A stretch of DNA of 64,000 nucleotides from Brachyhypopomus gauderio (lineage: Eukaryota > Chordata > Actinopteri > Gymnotiformes > Hypopomidae): the NCBI RefSeq assembly GCF_052324685.1, contig NC_135221.1, forward strand, positions 2,677,126-2,741,125. Reading direction: 5' to 3'. Positions 34,803-45,224 of the stretch are shown here, piece by piece. Made by a program: the position numbers and the translations under genes. Each line of letters opens with the position of its first letter. Within the stretch, counting starts at the first letter, position 1. The notes under the pieces are model-generated. The model worked only from the letters and a program-made list of their open reading frames with translations. It made no database searches and was not told the DNA's origin.

Positions 34803-37193
34803 TTACTGGTTACTGACAGCAGAATTCAGCACTTCAGAATACACACTGTGCTCAGTCTCTCCTCTCTTCTCCTGCCCTCGTCTGGTATTCCTCTCATTGA
34901 ACTGTATACCAGCGTAGTCCAGCTCTAAAGCATCACGCTCCTGTATGGAGAAGGATTGAAAAGTTATGAAAGAGCTGTTTGAACCACAGGACTGTCAGTG
35001 TGAATGTGATGTCAGCTCTTTCTGTATCGACATGTAACACACAGTCCCAGCTGCCTTCACATTACCTCAGTGGTGGACGTCTTTATCAAAGTCTCTTGTT
35101 GAAGTCTCACTGTAGTGGTGCAAAGTAAAATTACATGACTCCACACATCTTTTCTTTTTTTCCATTAAAACCTCTCAATAAAGAGTAATGTTGACCAACA
35201 ACTCAATAAAGAGTAATGTTGAACAGCAACGCAATAAAGCGTAATGTTGAACAACAACTCAATAATAAAGAGTAATGTTGAACAACTCAATAAAGAATAG
35301 TGTTGACCAACAACACAATAAAGAGTAATGTTGACCAACGACTCAATAAAGAGTAATGTTGACCAACAACTCAATAAAGAGTAATGTTGACCAATGACTC
35401 AACAAAGAATAGTGTTGACCAACGACTCAATAAAGAGTAATGTTGAACAACTCAATAAAGAATAGTGTTGACCAACAACACAATAAAGAGTAATGTTGAC
35501 CAACGACTCAATAAAGAGTAATGTTGAATAACAACGCAATAAAGAGTAATGTTGGCTAGCACGTTATTTCACTATCAGGTGTTGTTGAAGGTTTAGATTC
35601 AGTTTTAACAGACACTCACCACTGCAGTGTTCACAGTTTCTCCTTCTACAGATTAAAACTGCCTGAGCAGAAATGACAAGCACACACACTCCCAGAGCTG
35701 CTCCCACAATCATCAGCACAGCATCCACAGGCGTTCCTGTAACAAATGAATTCTGAAAATATTGTTCAATAGTTTCCTGAGCAACAGTGTATTTACCTGC
35801 TATTGCTGAGTAGCCTCTCTACAGAAAATAATAACACCCACAGTCACAGCATCTAATTCTCATTTTGATTCCTTGTGAATAATGCTTATGTCGTATATTG
35901 TAATGTCGTATATTTAAACACTTACTCAAACACACTGTTGTTCCATTTCCAAGAAGGATCTTCCCACATGTGAGCACAGCGCAGTAGTAAGTGCCAGTAT
36001 CAGAGACGCTGAGGACACTCTTGGAGAGGTTGTACACACAGCTGTGTGGAGAAGAGCTGATCTCACACTGACGACTGCTGTTGTGATGAGTGGAGATGAT
36101 TTCAGGATGGGAGTCTCCTGCAGAAGATCTGAACCAGAACACTTGGAGTTCTGCTGTTCTCCTCTCAGAGAGGACGCTACACTGCAGAGACACGGACTCT
36201 CCTGGAGGAACCCTCTCCACATCTGGACTTTGGACCACTGATATGGCTGACTTTGGATCACCTTTTTGAAATAACATATACTCTATAAGCTCCCTTTGAC
36301 CTATATTCAACTTATTGGCAAATAACAGTTAATAAAGAGTCAGAACCTGTAAACAAAAACAATTTAACAGAGCTCATTGGAGGCCTTCATTTACATATTG
36401 GTTTTACACCTCGTTCAGCTGGTACTGCTGTTCAGACAGACCAGTAGCTATCCAGTCACTCCTGTTCACAGTGCAACAACCGGGAAGCCAACTCAATTTC
36501 AAATTAGTGTAACCAATAAATAGGATTTACAATTCGGAGGTAATCTTAACATATTCTAAAGAACCTGAAAGGGAAAAACTTTAACCCTTGTCATCAATGC
36601 ATTGTGCAAAAATCCTTAAAATAGAAAATTTAAAATAGTAACTGTCAACCGACTTTAGATGAAAAGAAATGATTACCTGTCACAGCTAAAAATGTTCCAG
36701 TGGAAAACTCAGTGGTTTTCATGACAACTACTCCACAGAAGTAAAGTCCTTCATCATCTTTAGTAGCATGTAGAACAGATAAAGTAATGGAAGTCTTAGT
36801 CCTCTCCAGTTTCAGCTTGGACTGACTGAACTCAGGTGAAATGATAGCATCCATAAGTGCTCTATGTACTGCGATGTTCTGAAGCGTCTGCTCCCTGGTC
36901 TGTTTGTACCACACAAGGGCTTCTGCACTGTGCTTCTCTGCAAAGGTGCAGTTAAAAGTAACATTTTCACCTGGTTTAGCTACAATAAACGATGGTTTCT
37001 GGTAAACATCCATATCTTGTGCAGCATCTAGAAAAAGAGTTAAGGTTAGAACTGACTAACCATAAAAAATGTTTGTGTGACTTTTTTAAAACAGTTAAGT
37101 CTAGAAAACAAAAAAACTTGTAAAAGCTTTAAATGTGAAATATAACTTACTTAATTTGAAGAGACATAAAATAAGAATCCAGACTTTAGCCAT
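34803..37193 (-). CDS. nitr: NITR5: two-Ig inhibitory NITR with its own V type
   Basis: Exons, minus strand: leader 37,193-37,151; V 37,027-36,677; I 36,237-35,926; transmembrane 35,736-35,620; cytoplasmic 35,109-35,066; tail 34,940-34,803. Sum 1,005 bp, 334 residues, in frame. The leader encodes MAKVWILILCLFKL. The V domain (DVYQKPSFIVAKPGEN, FNCTF, LVWYKQTREQ, DEGLYFCG, FSTGTFLAV) is unlike the NITR2/3/4 group. The I domain differs from that of NITR6 by one residue in the stretch compared (DVERV for DVGRV). Membrane and tail modules match NITR3 and NITR4: LDYAGI and SVYSEV are kept, while the third motif reads VLNSAV as in NITR4. A CCAAT box lies about 90 bp upstream of the ATG. Confidence 0.9.
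35170..35560. repeat. 28-bp minisatellite in NITR5 intron 4, about 14 copies
   Basis: Same unit as in NITR3 and NITR4, the longest of the three arrays, with some shortened units ('gaacaactcaataaagaata'). Confidence 0.85.
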
Positions 37194-37279
37194 AGAGCTT
37201 TTGTTTCTTTGTCCTTTTGTCTTGCTGTAAGTATATCTCCAAATATTTTAAGGTTGCTGCTTTCAAAAAAACATGTTCA

Positions 37280-37284
37280 ATTGG
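37280..37284 (-). promoter_or_regulatory. CCAAT box upstream of NITR5
   Basis: ATTGG within 'ttcaattggctgacac', about 90 bp upstream of the leader ATG. The 'attggctgacac' core recurs upstream of NITR6 and NITR7, and 'attggct' upstream of NITR0. Confidence 0.45.
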
Positions 37285-37299
37285 CTGACACTAGTCACA

Positions 37300-37926
37300 T
37301 GACTGATCAAATTTCCATGCACCTTGGGCACCAGAGACCAGTGATGCAAGGAGGTTAGAGAGAAATCAGCAGAGTAGAAATACTCTTACATGCGGCTCTG
37401 GGTAAAATATCCTCATTTGAATCCATTTAAGAAAAGTACAAAGATACTTTTAAGTTTAATACGTTTTTTTTTTTTTTTTTAATTAAACGTTGAATTTTAT
37501 TTTATATAAAAAATGTGGACTAAGATCTAATGTTCAGTTAAAATACCTTATTTTTAATATTGTACATAATTTGCCCAATAAAATGAACACAGCATACTCA
37601 ACACGGGCTGGTAGATCATGACTAATTTATTGAGTTTATTTCCAAATTATAATCTTTGAAGTGAATGAGCATCTGTTTAATCTAGATAGGACTTTCCCAT
37701 TTAGGCAGTATATGTCATTCTAACACAGGCTTTCAGTATATCTTCTATATCTATTCACATATATTTCTCTGTTGATGTTTTCTAAAAAGGCTTCATGGGT
37801 GGTGTAGTTAACTCTCTGGGGCATATCAGTCTGCTAGAGATTGGAAAAACACACTGTGACAGTCAAGGAAGTGGAGTACAATACTATTTATATAAAAATC
37901 TATTAATTACAACAAAAACATCCTGT
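37300..37926. other. Spacer between NITR5 promoter and the 33-bp array
   Basis: AT-rich sequence with a T run at about 37,466. It probably includes the end of the NITR6 3-prime flank on the minus strand. No gene seen. Confidence 0.4.
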
Positions 37927-40900
37927 GAGTCAAATGAAGAGACACTGGTCTATAACAATGAGTCAATGGAACAGCCACTGGTCTATAGCTGTGAGACAAT
38001 GGAACATCCACTGATCTATAGCAGTGAGTCTATGGAACATCCACTGGTCTATAGCAGTGAGTCAATGAAACAGCCACTGATCTATAGCAGTGAGTCAATG
38101 GAACAGCCACTGGTCTATAGCAGTGAGTCAATGGAACAGCCACTGATCTATAGCAGTGAGTCAATGGAACAGCCACTGGTCTATAGCAGTGAGTCAATGG
38201 AACAGCCACTGGTCTATAGCAGTGAGACAATGGAACAGCCACTGGTCTATAGCAGTGAGACAATGGAACAGCCACTGGTCTATAGCAGTGAGTCAATGGA
38301 CAGGCCACTGGTCTATAACAGCGAGTCAATGGAACAGCCACTGGTCTATAGCAGCGAGTCAATGGAACAGCCACTGGTCTATAGCAGTAAGTCAATGGAA
38401 CATCCACTGATCTATAGCAGTGAGTCAATGGAACATCCACTGATCTATAGCAGTAAGTCAATGGAACAGCCACTGATCTATAGCAGTGAGTCAATGGAAC
38501 ATCCACTGATCTATAGCAGTAAGTCAATGGAACAGCCACTGATCTATAGCAGTGAGTCAATGGAACATCCACTGATCTATAACAGTGAGTCAATGGAACA
38601 GCCACTGGTCTATAGCAGTGAGTCAATGGAACAGCCACTGGTCTATAGCAGTGAGTCAATGGAACATCCACTGATCTATAGCAGTGAGTCAATGGAACAT
38701 CCACTGATCTATAGCAGTGAGTCAATGGAACAGCCACTGGTCTATAACAGTGAGTCAATGAAACATCCACTGGTCTATAGCAGTGAGTCAATGGAACAGC
38801 TACTGGTCTATAGCAGTGAGTCAATGGAACAGCCACTGGTCTATAACAGTGAGTCAATGGACAGGCCACTGGTCTATAGCAGTGAGTCAATGGAACAGCC
38901 ACTGGTCTATAACAGTGAGTCAATGGACAGGCCACTGGTCTATAACAGTGAGTCAATGGAACATCCACTGGTCTATAGCAGTGAGTCAATGGACAGGCCA
39001 CTGGTCTATAGCAGTGAGTCAATGGAACAGCCACTGGTCTATAACAGCAAGTCAATGGAACATCCACTGATCTATAGCAGTGAGTCAATGGAACAGCCAC
39101 TGGTCTATAACAGTGAGTCAATGGAACAGCCACTAATCTATAGCAGTGAGTCAATGGAACATCCACTGATCTATAGCAGTAAGTCAATGGAACAGCCACT
39201 GGTCTATAGCAGTGAGTCAATGGAACATCCACTGATCTATAGCAGTGAGTCAATGGAACATCCACTGATCTATAGCAGTGAGTCAATGGAACAGCCACTG
39301 GTCTATAGCAGTGAGTCAATGGAACATCCACTGATCTATAGCAGTGAGTCAATGGAACAGCCACTGGTCTATAGCAGTGAGTCAATGGAACATCCACTGG
39401 TCTATAGCAGTGAGTCAATGGAACATCTACTGATCTATAGCAGTAAGTCAATGGAACAGCCACTGGTCTATAACAGTGAGTCAATGAAACAGCCACTGGT
39501 CTATAACAGTGAGTCAATGGACAGGCCACTGGTCTATAGCAGTGAGTCAATGGAACAGCCACTGGTCTATAGCAGTGAGTCAATGGAACAGCCACTGATC
39601 TATAACAGTGAGTCAATGGAACAGCCACTGGTCTATAGCAGTGAGTCAATGGAACAGCCACTGGTCTATAGCAGTGAGTCAATGGAACAGCCACTGGTCT
39701 ATAGCAGTGAGTCAATGGAACATCCACTGATCTATAGCAGTGAGTCAATGGAACATCCACTGATCTATAGCAGTGAGTCAATGGAACAGCCACTGGTCTA
39801 TAACAGTGAGTCAATGAAACATCCACTGATCTATAGCAGTGAGTCAATGGAACATCCACTGATCTATAGCAGTGAGTCAATGGAACAGCCACTGGTCTAT
39901 AACAGTGAGTCAATGGAACAGCTACTGGTCTATAGCAGTGAGTCAATGGAACAGCCACTGGTCTATAACAGTGAGTCAATAGACAGGCCACTGGTCTATA
40001 AAAGTGAGTCAATGGAACAGCCACTGGTCTATAACAGTGAGTCAATGGACAGGCCACTGGTCTATAGCAGTGAGTCAATGAAACAGCCACTGGTCTATAA
40101 CAGTGAGTCAATGGACAGGCCACTGGTCTATAACAGTGAGTCAATGGAACATCCACTGGTCTATAGCAGTGAGTCAATGGACAGGCCACTGGTCTATAGC
40201 AGTGAGTCAATGGAACAGCCACTGGTCTATAACAGCAAGTCAATGGAACATCCACTGATCTATAGCAGTGAGTCAATGGAACAGCCACTGGTCTATAACA
40301 GTGAGTCAATGGAACAGCCACTAATCTATAGCAGTGAGTCAATGGAACATCCACTGATCTATAGCAGTAAGTCAATGGAACAGCCACTGGTCTATAGCAG
40401 TGAGTCAATGGAACATCCACTGATCTATAGCAGTGAGTCAATGGAACATCCACTGATCTATAGCAGTGAGTCAATGGAACAGCCACTGGTCTATAGCAGT
40501 GAGTCAATGGAACATCCACTGATCTATAGCAGTGAGTCAATGGAACAGCCACTGGTCTATAGCAGTGAGTCAATGGAACATCCACTGGTCTATAGCAGTG
40601 AGTCAATGGAACATCTACTGATCTATAGCAGTAAGTCAATGGAACAGCCACTGGTCTATAGCAGTGAGACAATGGAACAGCCACTGGTCTATAGCAGTGA
40701 GTCAATGGAACAGCCACTGGTCTATAACAGTGAGTCAATGAAACAGCCACTGGTCTATAACAGTGAGTCAATGGACAGGCCACTGGTCTATAGCAGTGAG
40801 TCAATGGAACAGCCACTGGTCTATAGCAGTGAGTCAATGGAACAGCCACTGGTCTATAACAGCGAGTCAATGGAACATCTACTGATCTATAGCAGTAAGT

Positions 40901-41589
40901 CAATGGAACAGCCACTGGTCTATAGCAGTGAGACAATGGAACAGCCACTGGTCTATAGCAGTGAGTCAATGGAACAGCCACTGGTCTATAACAGTGAGTC
41001 AATGAAACAGCCACTGGTCTATAACAGTGAGTCAATGGACAGGCCACTGGTCTATAGCAGTGAGTCAATGGAACAGCCACTGGTCTATAGCAGTGAGTCA
41101 ATGGAACAGCCACTGGTCTATAACAGCGAGTCAATGGAACATCCACTGATCTATAGCAGTGAGTCAATGGAACAGCCACTGATCTATAGCAGTGAGTCAA
41201 TGGAACATCCACTGGTCTATAGCAGTGAGTCAATGGAACAGCCACTGGTCTATAACAGTGAGTCAATGGAACATCCACTGGTCTATAGCAGTGAGTCAAT
41301 GGAACAGCCACTGGTCTATAACAGCAAGTCAATGGAACAGCCACTGGTCTATAACAGCGAGTCAATGGAACATCCACTGATCTATAGCAGTGAGTCAATG
41401 GAACAGCCACTGGTCTATAACAGCAAGTCAATAGAACATCCACTGGTCTATAGCAGGGAGTCAATGGAACAGGCACTGGTCTATAACAGTGAGGCAGTGG
41501 AACAGTTGATGGTCCATAACAGTGAGTCAGTAGAACAGTTGATGGTCCATAACAGTGAGTTAGTGGAACCGGTGCTGGTCCATAACAGT
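37927..41589 (-). repeat. 33-bp minisatellite, 111 copies, overlapping the NITR6 last codons
   Basis: 3,663 bp made of 111 units of exactly 33 bp with no length change. On the plus strand a typical unit reads 'gagtcaatggaacagccac' then 'tggtctatagcagt'. The right-most units are more diverged and run into the last NITR6 exon: the final NITR6 codons (TVMDQHRFH, then stop and CTC) are themselves one unit. Higher-order copies exist: markers at 39,131 and 39,421 recur at 40,319 and 40,609, a shift of 1,188 bp (36 units), and another marker recurs from 40,609 to 40,873, a shift of 264 bp (8 units). Because 33 is divisible by three, both strands have very long open frames. Confidence 0.95.
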
Positions 41590-44203
41590 AGGCCTTGTCA
41601 CTACTTCAGAGTACACGCTGTTCTGAAGCTGTTCTTTCTCACTGCGCTTTCTTTTGCCATTGGTCTGCCTCCCACTAAACTGTACAGCAATGTAGTTCAG
41701 CTCCGTAACATCACTGTCCTGTGAATGACAGTGAAAACGTATTTTAGACGTTGTCTCCGCTGTAGGATTATCGTACTTTACTGTCATTCTGTAGCCATAA
41801 TCCTGATGATAAACATTTTCCATTAATGAACCAAAATGTTTGAGAGAAATAGTGGTACCTGATAGGTTGGTTTTCTTGTCGAAGTATCTTCTTTGCTTCT
41901 TACTGCAATTGAGAAAATATATATTTGTATGTATTATTCACTGTGTGATTTACCACAAACCGAAAAGACTCCTTGCTTTCAATTTGAATGAATCATGTTG
42001 CAGAATAGTTAACATTAATTCGATATTTGGTTATTGAACAATGTCTTACCACAGCCATCTTTCCTCTGTCCCTTCTTACAGCTAAAAAAGACCAGAGCAC
42101 AGACGACAGCCACACTGACTCCCAGAGCTGCTCCCAGGCAGAACACTAGAGCATCCACAGGTCTGGCTGTAGAACAGGGATCATTACAATAGTACTAAAT
42201 GTGATACCAAAATTAAAATCAAAGAAGTTACAATAAAATATACTAAATGGTCTCTAAACCATTCAGAGACATCCGATTACCCATGTGATCATACTAATGC
42301 AAGTAACTAGGAATAAATTAGAATAAACTAGAAACAGAGGTGGGAAGTCACATTTAGCTTCATTTGGGTCCTATGTAGTCAAATGAATCATAGAATACAT
42401 TTTAGAATGTATTAATTAAGTAAAGATTTACATTTCATTAATATAATTAAATGATAAAACACACTATCTGAAAGTATACAATGGATTCAAATCAGTATTC
42501 AAATCTACTGGGGTTTCATTGCTGAAAATGTTCAAATTTCTGGTCTTCTCTGCAGTCCAACAAATGGGTTAATGTTGTCGTTCCAATACAAAAAACTAAG
42601 ACAATAATTATAAAATATATCGAAATGGACAGGAAAGCACATTTTATTTCTGTATTTAGTTAATTAAAGTCACAAAAATGTAACACAAAAATGCCATGGT
42701 AGATCACTCTGATTTAATGCCATGGTAGATCACTATGATTTAATGCCATGGTAGATCACTATGATTTAATACAATGGTAGATCACTATGTTTTAATACCA
42801 TTGTAGATGAGCACACAGTGCTTTAATCAAAGCAGAGGGGATTCTGGAGAGATATACCCATACACATATAACACATGACTGACCACAGTGACACATCGGA
42901 ATAACTATGACTGTCCACATGTGTTAATAATGCCTGAATTGTGTTAATGCCTGGATTGTGTCTGGAATGTCTGGATTGTGTTAAGTAATGTCCCATTCAC
43001 TGATGTTCTATTCTAAACACTCAGTTTGTCCTGCTACCAAATCCTGATAGGAGATCACATTCATGGCTTACTAACACTCACATATTTAAACACTTAAACA
43101 CTTACTCAGACATACTGTTGTTCCATTTCCAAGAAGGATCTTCCCACAGGTGAGCACAGCGCAGTAGTAAGTGCCAGTATCAGAGACGCTGAGGACACTC
43201 TTGGAGAGGTTGTACACACAGCTGTGTGGAGAAGAGCTGATCTCACACTGACGGCTGCTGTTGTGATGAGTGGAGATGATTTCAGGATGGGAGTCTCCTG
43301 CAGAAGATCTGAACCAGAACACTTGGAGTTCTGCTGTTCTCCTCTCAGAGAGGACGCTACACTGCAGAGACACGGACTCTCCTGGAGGAACCCTCCCCAC
43401 ATCTGGACTTTGGACCACTGATATGTTTAATTCTGCATGTTCTGGGCAATATGTTTAACATTTATCATCAGACATTCATTGTCCTAATGAACATTGAAAT
43501 ATAAAACATGCGGTTTCTGTTCTGTTCTATTTGCACAAAACAGTATATAATTAGCTCAGATTACTTAAAGAATCTTATGTTGTACAGATTATTATCACAA
43601 ACGCATAAATTACTCTCCTTCTAAGAGTCTAACATTGTTATAGGATTTTGGAGACGTTATTTGGTTTATTACCTGATACAGATAAAAATGTTCCAGTAGA
43701 AAATTTTATTACATTGGACAAAAGCACTCCACAGTAGTATGTCCCTTGGTCATCTGTAGTAATATTTGGAACATGCAAAGAAATGCTGGTCATTGTCCTT
43801 TTCACTCTGAAGCCAAATTCCTTAAACGCAGGATAAATGATGGCATCCATCCGTGCTCCTTGTGTTCCAATTTCCTGAGGTTCTCGTCCTGGCTTTTGCT
43901 GGTACCAGATCATATCTTCTCCACTGGTTTCTTCAGCAAATGTGCAGTTCAGTGTGACAGATTCCCCCGGCTTCACTGACACAAACGAAGGCTGATGGAG
44001 TGTCAGAGCTTCTGTGAAGTCTAAAAGTGAGGTTAGACCTAGCTTAGCGACGCAGACATCACAACTCTCAAACAGTTTTTTAGTAACTCTTATCTGTCAG
44101 TGTCTAAAAGCCAACAGAACAGAAACGTGATCTGTTTTGTGAAAGGTCTGTAAAACTTACATATGTTGTGGACAACCACAATGAAAATCCAGACTTGGGT
44201 CAT
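41560..44203 (-). CDS. nitr: NITR6: two-Ig inhibitory NITR whose tail seeds the 33-bp array
   Basis: Exons, minus strand: leader 44,203-44,161; V 44,020-43,673; I 43,417-43,106; transmembrane 42,166-42,050; cytoplasmic 41,902-41,859; tail 41,718-41,560. Sum 1,023 bp, 340 residues, in frame. The V domain (SFVSVKPGESVTLNCTF, MIWYQQKPGREPQ, DDQGTYYCG, FSTGTFLSV) is nearly the same as that of NITR7. The membrane segment (VDALVFCLGAALGVSVAVV then CALVFF) and the 15-residue cytoplasmic exon are unlike all others here. The tail has LNYIAV and SVYSEV, both canonical ITIMs, then a lysine/arginine-rich linker and the ending TVMDQHRFH. This ending aligns with the PTVTDQSLLD ending of NITR8 and forms the first unit of the minisatellite. 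An upstream CCAAT box is at 44,310. Confidence 0.89.
42693..42800. repeat. 26-bp tandem repeat, about 4 copies, in NITR6 intron 3
   Basis: The unit 'gccatggtagatcactatga' plus six bases repeats every 26 bp. It was not found in the other NITR genes. Confidence 0.85.
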
Positions 44204-44309
44204 AACTGTAGGACAACCAATTTCTTCTCGAAGCGAAACATTCAGAATTAAGGCAGCAGACAAGAGTATCAAGGGTTTCTCTTGCTGGAGCTCTTCAGGT
44301 ATTAATCTC

Positions 44310-44314
44310 ATTGG
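44310..44314 (-). promoter_or_regulatory. CCAAT box upstream of NITR6
   Basis: ATTGG in 'ctcattggctgacac', about 110 bp upstream of the leader ATG. Identical context upstream of NITR7. Confidence 0.45.
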
Positions 44315-44399
44315 CTGACACAAGTTCCTGTACAATTTCCATGTTTGTGATGAAACCCACATTGACACACAGAAGAAAAAAAAAACTGTCTAAGTTTAA

Positions 44400-45224
44400 G
44401 TGTGTGTATATAGTGAAATCTAATGATGATCACATTCACTTTAATTACTTGTGTCTATTTCTCTCACTTACAGTAGGTGTTGGAGATCTACTGAATAAAT
44501 TTACACACTTAGTTCAATGTTATTTCAATAAGTACATGTACTTTGAATTGCAGAATATTGTGTTCGAGAACACCGGTGTCCTCAATCTCTGTGAGAAACT
44601 GCACTTTAGAACCACTGGGGGAAAAAACGGTCTGCCATCTCGTTGTGCTGCAGGTTTTCTCCTGACAGAGGAGTCCAGTGTGAGTTCTGCCAACATATTT
44701 TAGGACTCTGCCGTCTGAATAATTCATCCTACACTTCCACTCTGTAGTTTGGATTTTATTTCAGCAGCTTTAGAAAGGAGCATGATCTGCTCTGACCTGC
44801 CCTGCTCTGCCCTCCTCTCCTGACAGGATCTTACCTCAATTACCCCATGGGTACCCCATGGGTAATGTCCACACCCATCTTACTTTACAACTTATGGTCT
44901 TCAGTGTGCTGAGCAGCAGGTGGGTGGATCTGCACCAATACTCCTGATGATTTGACACCTCAGTAAGATCATCGTGTCTTATTCCAAGGTTACACACTGT
45001 TATTATAAAGATTAAAAACAGACGAAGCAGGGGAAGCCTGAAGATGCACGGATGGATCAGTGGACCTGATATGTGTTTACTGAGACGCATCTGCTATCAT
45101 CACGTCCGTCAGGAACCTCACTCTGATGGCCACGGGGTTTGGCAGACCCTTGAGTGGGTTGGACCAGAAGATATTCTGGTTAATGATCATAAGAGTTATC
45201 ATAAGAGTTAATGTTAAAAGCATA
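44400..45224. other. NITR6 upstream flank, no gene seen
   Basis: The part at 44,440-44,520 is shared with 51,760-51,840 beside NITR7, so the duplication of the two genes includes their upstream flank. The remainder shows no gene and no named repeat. Confidence 0.45.

Noticed and set aside
37795-41724. A 1,309-codon plus-strand frame as a real repeat-protein gene
   Set aside because: Its open frame follows from the 33-bp unit length. It starts without promoter or signal peptide evidence and ends antisense to the NITR6 tail exon. Kept only as a finding to test.
44311-44703. A 130-codon plus-strand frame upstream of NITR6
   Set aside because: It overlaps the NITR6 promoter flank. The corresponding sequence beside NITR7 does not keep the frame, and no domain was recognised.
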